From the NCBI GenBank assembly GCA_025060715.1, contig JANXBG010000012.1, positions 1-48,564 on the forward strand: 48,564 nucleotides of DNA. Reading direction: 5' to 3'. Below the pieces are notes generated by a model, which saw only the letters and a program-made list of their open reading frames with translations, did not search any database and was not told where the DNA came from. Positions 43,982 to 48,564 of the stretch are shown piece by piece (within the stretch, counting starts at the first letter, position 1; the number at the start of each line of letters is the position of its first letter). A program made the translations under genes and the position numbers. The DNA comes from Caldifarciminota bacterium. Lineage in GTDB: Bacteria > Hydrothermota > Tepidihabitantia > Tepidihabitantales > DTDR01.

Positions 43982-44394
43982 TGAAAATAAAAACTTATTC
44001 TGAAGAGGAGACAATTGAATTTGGACGACAATTCGCCAAAAGACTTAAAAAGGGGGATGTTTTAGCTTTCTATGGCGAATTAGGAAGCGGTAAGACCACT
44101 TTAATAAAAGGGATTGTTGAAGGACTTTCTTATAAAAAACCGATAAAAAGTCCAAGTTTTATTATTGTTGCTGTATATCCTAGTGAAATTCCTATTTATC
44201 ATATTGACCTTTATCGATTAAATAATATCAAAGAGATAGATAATATTGGGCTTTTAGAATATATTTATGGTGACGGAATAAGTTTGATTGAATGGGCAGA
44301 AAAGATAGAAGAGCTTTTGCCTAAAAAAAGAATTAATATAAAAATTAGTATAATTAGTGAAAAAGAAAGAGAAATTGAGATAGAAGAATTTTAA
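43981..44394 (+). CDS. tsaE: tRNA threonylcarbamoyladenosine biosynthesis ATPase TsaE
   Basis: This 137-residue protein is TsaE length. It has Walker A GELGSGKTT (32-40), the switch region KSPSFIIVAVYPSE, HIDLYRLNN and ISLIEWAEKIEELLP. TsaE is the ATPase that recycles the TsaB-TsaD complex in t6A37 modification of ANN-decoding tRNAs. TsaB/TsaD are not nearby. The usual SPTFxL reads SPSFII here, a mild change. It ends 4 bp before a convergent gene. Confidence 0.93.
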   Translation: MKIKTYSEEETIEFGRQFAKRLKKGDVLAFYGELGSGKTTLIKGIVEGLSYKKPIKSPSFIIVAVYPSEIPIYHIDLYRLNNIKEIDNIGLLEYIYGDGISLIEWAEKIEELLPKKRINIKISIISEKEREIEIEEF

Positions 44395-44398
44395 ATTT

Positions 44399-46384
44399 TT
44401 ATTTCTCCTCTTCTATTTCTTTTTTCTCTTCCACCTCTTCCTTTAAAAGAATTTCAATATTTGCCTTTTTCCTTAAATCAGCAATAAATTCTTGATATCT
44501 CTTATCTTCTTTCTCCTTTCTTAATTTTCTTTCAATTTTATCTTTTACTTCATTAAAAGGACGATGATAAGCTTTTTTATGGTCTTCTTTCTTTATTATT
44601 ACAAAGGTAGTATCATTAAGTTTTATTGGTTTACTAATCTCTCCTTTATTGGCTTTAAAGGCAAATTGGATGACTTCTTTTGGTTTATGTTTATCATCTT
44701 TTGAGAAATATCCTAAATCACCACCAAAGTACTTTGTCTGAGAGACAGAATATTCTTTTACTAAGGAATCAAAGGGTATTTTCTCTTTTAATAATTTTAT
44801 TCTTACTTTATTTGCCAATTCTAAGGAACGGACAACAATCTCTCGAGCTTTCACTTGTTCAGGCACAAAGAAGTCTTTAAGATTGGCTTTATAATCTTTT
44901 TTTAATTCCTCTTCTTTTAATGTTATTTTGTTGGAAACTTCTTGTTTTTTTAATTCATTGATAAGAAGGCTTTTTAAACGTTCTTGTAATTGACCAAAGA
45001 CAACATTTCTTAACCAACATTTTGTGGATTCCGCCTCTTTTAATATTAAATATTCTTGGATAATATTTTCTACTAATCTTGCTTTTCCCTCCGGTGTTTC
45101 AAACTGAGGACGAACAAAAGGAGGTAATCGGGAAATCCTATTTTCTAATTGGGACATTTTAATCGTAATATTATAGAATTTAGCAATTTCCTCTTTATTT
45201 TCCTTTATTGCTTGGGTATCAATTGTTGGTGAAGCATTTGCCATTAAAGTTTTTATCTTTTCTTCGTAATATTTATTAATCTTTTCATTTTTTATTCTTA
45301 ATTCAATATCACCTTCCACATCTTTGAATTTTTTAACCTCTTTTGGTTTTTTATCTTCACATTTTAAGAGAACATAACCTTCTTTTGTTTTTATCGGTTT
45401 AGAAATTTCATTAATTTTTAATTTAAAGGCAACTTTCTCAATCTCTTTTGGATAGGTTCCTTTTCGGAAATATCCTAAATCACCATTTTTATTAGGAGAA
45501 AGATTGATAGTAGTATCTTTGGCAACTGAATCAAAAATAAGTTCATTTTTTAGAAATTTTTCTCTTAAATTTAAAGCGGTTTGTAAATCTTTTACTAAAA
45601 TTTCTCTTGCTTTTACTTGCTCTTCTTTTATATAATTTCCTTTATTTTTCTTATAATAATCTTTCTTCTCTTTTTTACTTACTTTTATTTTATTAACTAT
45701 CTCATCATTATACCATTGTTGAAAGATCAACATCTTTCGGTGTTCATTATAATTCTCTTTTATTAAAGGAAATAGTTCCCTCTTTTTTGCTTCGGAATAG
45801 AGTAATCTTTCGTCAATCATCTCATTTAGAAGTTTCAATTTATCTTCAAATTTTTCATAAGCGGTTGGGTTGCGGGCAATCCTTTCGTCAAATTCGATTT
45901 GGGTAATAGGCCAACCATCCACTAAAGCAACCCTTTCAATATAATTCTTTTTAAAACACCGCTCAATCGCGTCCAAGGCATCTTCCGCATATTTTGATTT
46001 TGGATATTCTACCACTACTTTTTCAAAAATCTGTGCTGCCTCTAAATAATTTTCCTCTAACTCTTTAATAAGTCCTAAGCGATAATAAACTTCCGGAATA
46101 AATTTTGATTTCTTATAATTATTAATAATTTCTTGATAAATTTCTTCGGCTTTTTTATAATCTCTTAACTTATCAAAATAAATATCAGCCTTTTCTATCA
46201 ATAAAATAACTTTTCTATCAGGCTTTGTTTCCAAAGATAGAAGGGAATCCAAATATTTTATCCCTTTTTCCCATTCACCAGTGAGGTAATAATTATTGTA
46301 TAAGGGTGTTAAAAAATTATTTTGGGCGAAAAGAAATAAAATACTAGTAATTAAAAGACTTAATATTATTTGCTTTTTCAACAT
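44399..46384 (-). CDS. TPR plus double-parvulin periplasmic peptidyl-prolyl isomerase (SurA-like)
   Basis: This 661-residue protein has a signal peptide (LKKQIILSLLITSILFLFA) and TPR repeats at about 40-155 (YLEAAQIFEKVVVEYPKSKY). A SurA-like helical region with FDERIARNPTAYEKF follows, then two parvulin domains: about 255-345 (VKAREILVKDL, GDLGYFRKGTYPKE) and 525-615 (VKAREIVVRSL, GGDLGYFSKDDKHK). It is probably a chaperone for outer-membrane proteins such as the PorV-like barrel and TonB receptor in the window. An AGGAGGG site lies 5 nt before the ATG. The acidic lysine/glutamate C-terminal tail is unusual. Confidence 0.88.
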   Translation of the reverse strand: MLKKQIILSLLITSILFLFAQNNFLTPLYNNYYLTGEWEKGIKYLDSLLSLETKPDRKVILLIEKADIYFDKLRDYKKAEEIYQEIINNYKKSKFIPEVYYRLGLIKELEENYLEAAQIFEKVVVEYPKSKYAEDALDAIERCFKKNYIERVALVDGWPITQIEFDERIARNPTAYEKFEDKLKLLNEMIDERLLYSEAKKRELFPLIKENYNEHRKMLIFQQWYNDEIVNKIKVSKKEKKDYYKKNKGNYIKEEQVKAREILVKDLQTALNLREKFLKNELIFDSVAKDTTINLSPNKNGDLGYFRKGTYPKEIEKVAFKLKINEISKPIKTKEGYVLLKCEDKKPKEVKKFKDVEGDIELRIKNEKINKYYEEKIKTLMANASPTIDTQAIKENKEEIAKFYNITIKMSQLENRISRLPPFVRPQFETPEGKARLVENIIQEYLILKEAESTKCWLRNVVFGQLQERLKSLLINELKKQEVSNKITLKEEELKKDYKANLKDFFVPEQVKAREIVVRSLELANKVRIKLLKEKIPFDSLVKEYSVSQTKYFGGDLGYFSKDDKHKPKEVIQFAFKANKGEISKPIKLNDTTFVIIKKEDHKKAYHRPFNEVKDKIERKLRKEKEDKRYQEFIADLRKKANIEILLKEEVEEKKEIEEEK

Positions 46385-46407
46385 CTTTCCCTCCTTTTAA
46401 AAAAAGA

Positions 46408-46435
46408 ATTATAAAAAATTTCTTATTAAAGTCAA
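46408..46435 (-). promoter_or_regulatory. Promoter of the parvulin gene
   Basis: On the minus strand, TTGACT (46435-46430), 16 bp, TATAAT (46413-46408); the leader carries AAAAGGAGGG. It begins right after the stop of the SEC59-like gene. Confidence 0.75.
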
Positions 46436-47035
46436 TTAAGATAAGATTGTTTTAAAAATCTGCATACCGATTGCTGAAACTAAAGGAATAAGAACATTAT
46501 CATTAATTTCTAGAGGAATAATTTCAATAAAAGTTGCAATAGTGGCACCAATTAACCCAATCTTTAAAGGTAAAGTTATGTCGGGCAGAATAGAAAGAAT
46601 ATAAGCAATAAGAGTACAAGAAATAAAACAGGCAATCATTCCTTCTAAGGTTTTTCTTAATGTGAAAATTTTTGTCCTTCCATGAGTTAAGCCAACTAAG
46701 GCAGCCATCGTATCACCCACTGCTAGAAAGGCAATTGATGCCATAAAAATTCCTTTGTCTTCAAAGATAAGCATATTAACCAAAGAGGCGAGCATTAAAT
46801 AACTTCCACCGGTTAAAGAAGAAAACTCTCTTTTTCTCAATAAAGAACCAAATAAAATAATAAAAATACTTTTTATTGGATTGATATGAAGTCTTAAAAA
46901 GTCAACAAGAAGAAAAGTTAAGGCAGTTAAAAACATTAAAAAAATACTTAATTTTCTTGGCAGAAAATAATAAAGAATTGGAATTAAAAGTGCTAATAGA
47001 TGGACAAATTTTCTTCCGTATTCGGGACTTAAAAT
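46436..47035 (-). CDS. SEC59/dolichol-kinase-like membrane protein, probable ATT start
   Basis: The first ATG in this frame (46936) cuts off a conserved N-terminus. Extending upstream gives LSPEYGRKFVHLLALLIPIL, the typical ERxRKxxHL opening of this family, with no ATG, GTG or TTG. An ATT at 47035-47033 sits 6 nt after GGAGG, so it is the likely start. The ~199-residue protein is all transmembrane helices with FLAVGDTMAALVGLTHGRTK, the conserved GD-x-x-A-x-x-G-x-x-G motif of CTP-dependent polyprenol/diacylglycerol kinases (COG0170). Substrate unknown. It overlaps the end of the PorV-like gene by 7 nt and is translationally coupled to it. Confidence 0.8.
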   Translation of the reverse strand: MLSPEYGRKFVHLLALLIPILYYFLPRKLSIFLMFLTALTFLLVDFLRLHINPIKSIFIILFGSLLRKREFSSLTGGSYLMLASLVNMLIFEDKGIFMASIAFLAVGDTMAALVGLTHGRTKIFTLRKTLEGMIACFISCTLIAYILSILPDITLPLKIGLIGATIATFIEIIPLEINDNVLIPLVSAIGMQIFKTILS

Positions 47036-47934
47036 TTTACCCCTCCGCTTATCTTCAAAATAGAAGATGGTAAATCGCTATCCAAATATTTTTTTGTCTC
47101 ATAACCATAATCTAAGTATATGGAACGATAAGTTATACCAAAACCAAAAGAAAAACAACGATGATAGAATCCCATTCTAAAAGAAACCAAATCTTTTATC
47201 TTGTATTCTAAGCCAAAATTATTGTTATCAGGAAGTTTATTTAAACTTGGTTCGTTTTCATAGGCAATGGTTAAGGAGCCAAAATTCTTACTAATACCAA
47301 CTGCCAAATTTGGTTTTATCCTCTCAACCTTTTTATCTGACCAAAGAATTGGTGAAGTGGTGAAATTTCTTATTCTCAAACCTAATAATAAATTTTGTGT
47401 AGGAATTAGAGAAAATCCAATATCAGCTCCACAACCAAATCCATAATGAAGGTAAATATTCCGATAAATTAATTTTATATTAAGACCAAACAAAAGAAAA
47501 TCTTTTAGAAAAGTAGCAAAATTAGAGTAGAAAATAAGGTCATAAGCAAAAACGTTCTTAACAAAAATTGGTTTATTAGTCTCTTCATTTGGTGGCAAAT
47601 TTGGGTTTGGTAAAGAGCAATAGGGAACATTAGGAATAAGATTAATATATAAAGAGAAACCAAAAGCATATTTTTCTTTGGGTAGGATTAAGGAAAAATA
47701 CTCATTTCTAAATTGACCACCATAATTTTCTGAATGGTAAAAATAAAATTCCCTTTTTTTATGAAGACAGGTGAGAGAAGGATTATAATAAAAAGAAGAA
47801 CCATCCTTTTTTAAAGCAACCATTGCCTGTCCTAACCCTACTCCCAAAGCTGAAGTTCCCAGTTCTTCAAATTCACCAACATATTCCTGAGAAAATAAGA
47901 AAAAGAAGATAAACAAAATTAGATATCTTTTCAT
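47029..47934 (-). CDS. PorV/PorQ-like outer-membrane beta-barrel protein
   Basis: Start chosen at 47934 because a promoter (-10 TAAAAT, 8 nt upstream) overlaps the longer frame to 47970. The 301-residue protein has a signal peptide (KRYLILFIFFFLFSQ), then LGTSALGVGLGQAMVALKKD and SSFYYNPSLTCL, the opening of PorV/PorQ/FadL-related barrels. Alternating strands follow to a final ISGGVKF with terminal Phe. In T9SS, PorV and PorQ shuttle or retain cargo at the outer membrane, so it may serve the T9SS-tailed proteins; a general barrel role is the alternative. Confidence 0.75.
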   Translation of the reverse strand: MKRYLILFIFFFLFSQEYVGEFEELGTSALGVGLGQAMVALKKDGSSFYYNPSLTCLHKKREFYFYHSENYGGQFRNEYFSLILPKEKYAFGFSLYINLIPNVPYCSLPNPNLPPNEETNKPIFVKNVFAYDLIFYSNFATFLKDFLLFGLNIKLIYRNIYLHYGFGCGADIGFSLIPTQNLLLGLRIRNFTTSPILWSDKKVERIKPNLAVGISKNFGSLTIAYENEPSLNKLPDNNNFGLEYKIKDLVSFRMGFYHRCFSFGFGITYRSIYLDYGYETKKYLDSDLPSSILKISGGVKF

Positions 47935-47942
47935 TAAAAATA

Positions 47943-47970
47943 ATTTTATAAAAGAAAAATATAAAGTCAA
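47943..47970 (-). promoter_or_regulatory. Leaderless promoter of the PorV-like gene
   Basis: On the minus strand, TTGACT (47970-47965), 16 bp, TAAAAT (47948-47943), 8 nt to the ATG at 47934. No Shine-Dalgarno. Confidence 0.7.
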
Positions 47971-48241
47971 TTATATATCTAACATTTGATTTTCCAATTT
48001 TGTTACACAGAAAATAATATTAAGAGTCTTAAGTAATGTTAAAATACGACCAAATCAATGATTTAATACCATAAAAGAAAATTATCTGTATAGATGTAAA
48101 GATAACTTTATACCTATATAAGTTTTTAACTATCAACAATTTACACATACTATTACTTTTGTTCGTCTTCTTTGAATACGGATATCTGTTTCCTATTAAA
48201 TCATCTTTTGCCATTTTTGAGATATTTTTGGGCTATATTAT

Positions 48242-48415
48242 TTAAATCGGCTTCTCCTTGAAGCCCTTTGAGAAAATAATAGGTAAATAGACTATGATTT
48301 TTTCGGAAGTGCTACTAAAACAGGCATCAATAACAACATTTATACTTCTTGCTTTAATTTTAGAGAGATTTTTGAAAAAGGTCTCTAAGGGATAACCCGT
48401 AATCTTCAAATTCAC
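48242..48415 (-). pseudogene. Caspase-like (peptidase C14) protein fragment
   Basis: A 57-residue open frame on the minus strand contains GYPLETFFKNLSKIKARSIN followed by VVIDACFSSTSEKIIV. The DACFS motif with catalytic Cys, preceded by a YPL...L...K-A-x-S-(V/I)-x-V block, is the hallmark of the caspase/metacaspase p20 core. The His-containing half is missing, the frame stops at 48242, and a dead IS end lies just upstream, so this is a truncated remnant. The region 47971-48241 downstream shows only short frames that I cannot assign. Confidence 0.55.
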
Positions 48416-48469
48416 ATAAAAGATAAAAAGATTGTTTTAAAGATAAAGAAAAATTAAGTAGTATATTTG

Positions 48470-48564
48470 TACTTGGTTAAGACATCGTTACCAACTATAA
48501 ACAATTTAGAAAATTAGCAGAGTTTTCATCCAAATGAGTTAAACCTAAGGATTTTAATTTTTCT
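48470..48564 (-). mobile_element. Right end of a degenerate IS481-like element, copy D (runs off the window)
   Basis: On the minus strand the frame EKLKSLGLTHLDENSANFLN ends at a TAG (48497-48495), followed by TTGGTAACGATGTCTTAACC and AAGTACAA. It matches the transposase C-terminus and terminal sequence of the copies at 8617-8790 and 25175-25310, with a deletion between the stop and the end. The remainder lies beyond the right edge. Confidence 0.6.

Noticed and set aside
48029-48214. 61-residue minus-strand frame
   Set aside because: Downstream of the caspase fragment; I could not match it to a caspase C-terminus or any family, and it has no ribosome-binding site.

Overview
The window is AT-rich (roughly 30% GC by eye) bacterial chromosome from a diderm. 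It carries an LpxL/HtrB-type acyltransferase, a TonB-dependent receptor, a PorV/PorQ-like barrel and a SurA-like chaperone. At least three secreted proteins end in type IX secretion (T9SS, Por-type) C-terminal sorting domains, and a PorX-like regulator is present. Very low GC, short intergenic gaps and T9SS tails outside an obvious Bacteroidota context fit an FCB-group candidate lineage such as WOR-3/Stahlbacteria. That assignment is inference; no 16S gene is present.

Layout. 1-6141: the secG tail and rplU, tRNA-Val(CAC), a THEP1-type NTPase, a 5-FCL-like protein, then methionine gamma-lyase, a Minf_1886-family protein, a DinG-like helicase and a PflX-like radical SAM protein, closed by a bidirectional hairpin. 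6205-12605: a secreted T9SS-tailed protein, a scar-filled intergenic region, a pair of 2-hydroxyacyl-CoA dehydratase-related Fe-S proteins, tRNA-Leu(UAA), a Mut7-C protein and a lamin-tail T9SS protein. 13043-19124: a histidine kinase overlapping a PorX-like receiver+PglZ protein, a hemerythrin-like protein and uvrA. 19098-24310 (minus): pheT, a small coiled-coil gene, zapA, 6S RNA, rny and ymdB as one compact operon. 24382-25632: a dead IS481-like element and other repeats. 25694-32403: a class V aminotransferase with DUF58 and BatA-like proteins, an M20 peptidase and alanine racemase. 32630-37957: tRNA-Val(GAC), a zinc-ribbon coiled-coil protein, an acyltransferase, dUTPase and a glycosyltransferase, then a TonB receptor under a cobalamin riboswitch. 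38302-47934: a lipoprotein hydrolase fused upstream to tRNA-Leu(CAA), a large beta-propeller T9SS protein, a crotonase, a thiolase, tsaE, a TPR-parvulin protein, a SEC59-like kinase and a PorV-like barrel. The right edge holds a decayed caspase-like fragment and an IS end.

Two features run through the whole window. First, promoters are easy to read. Most are TTGACT-16 bp-TATAAT, and in many the -10 box lies only 5-10 nt before the start codon, so several mRNAs should be leaderless or nearly so; other genes have strong GGAGG sites instead. Second, the gene-poor gaps are graveyards. The same three sequence types recur in them: an IS481-like transposase end, the 5' part of a decayed signal-peptide gene, and a short C-terminal tail of an unknown gene. 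Fragments of at least two further proteins, one caspase-like, are also present.

The most interesting biology is the PorX-like protein encoded directly with a histidine kinase in a genome that uses T9SS tails. Next come probable non-canonical starts (ATT with a perfect Shine-Dalgarno at 47035; a lipoprotein gene whose start falls in or at the end of a tRNA) and a 6S RNA whose outer stem is formed by the last codons of zapA.
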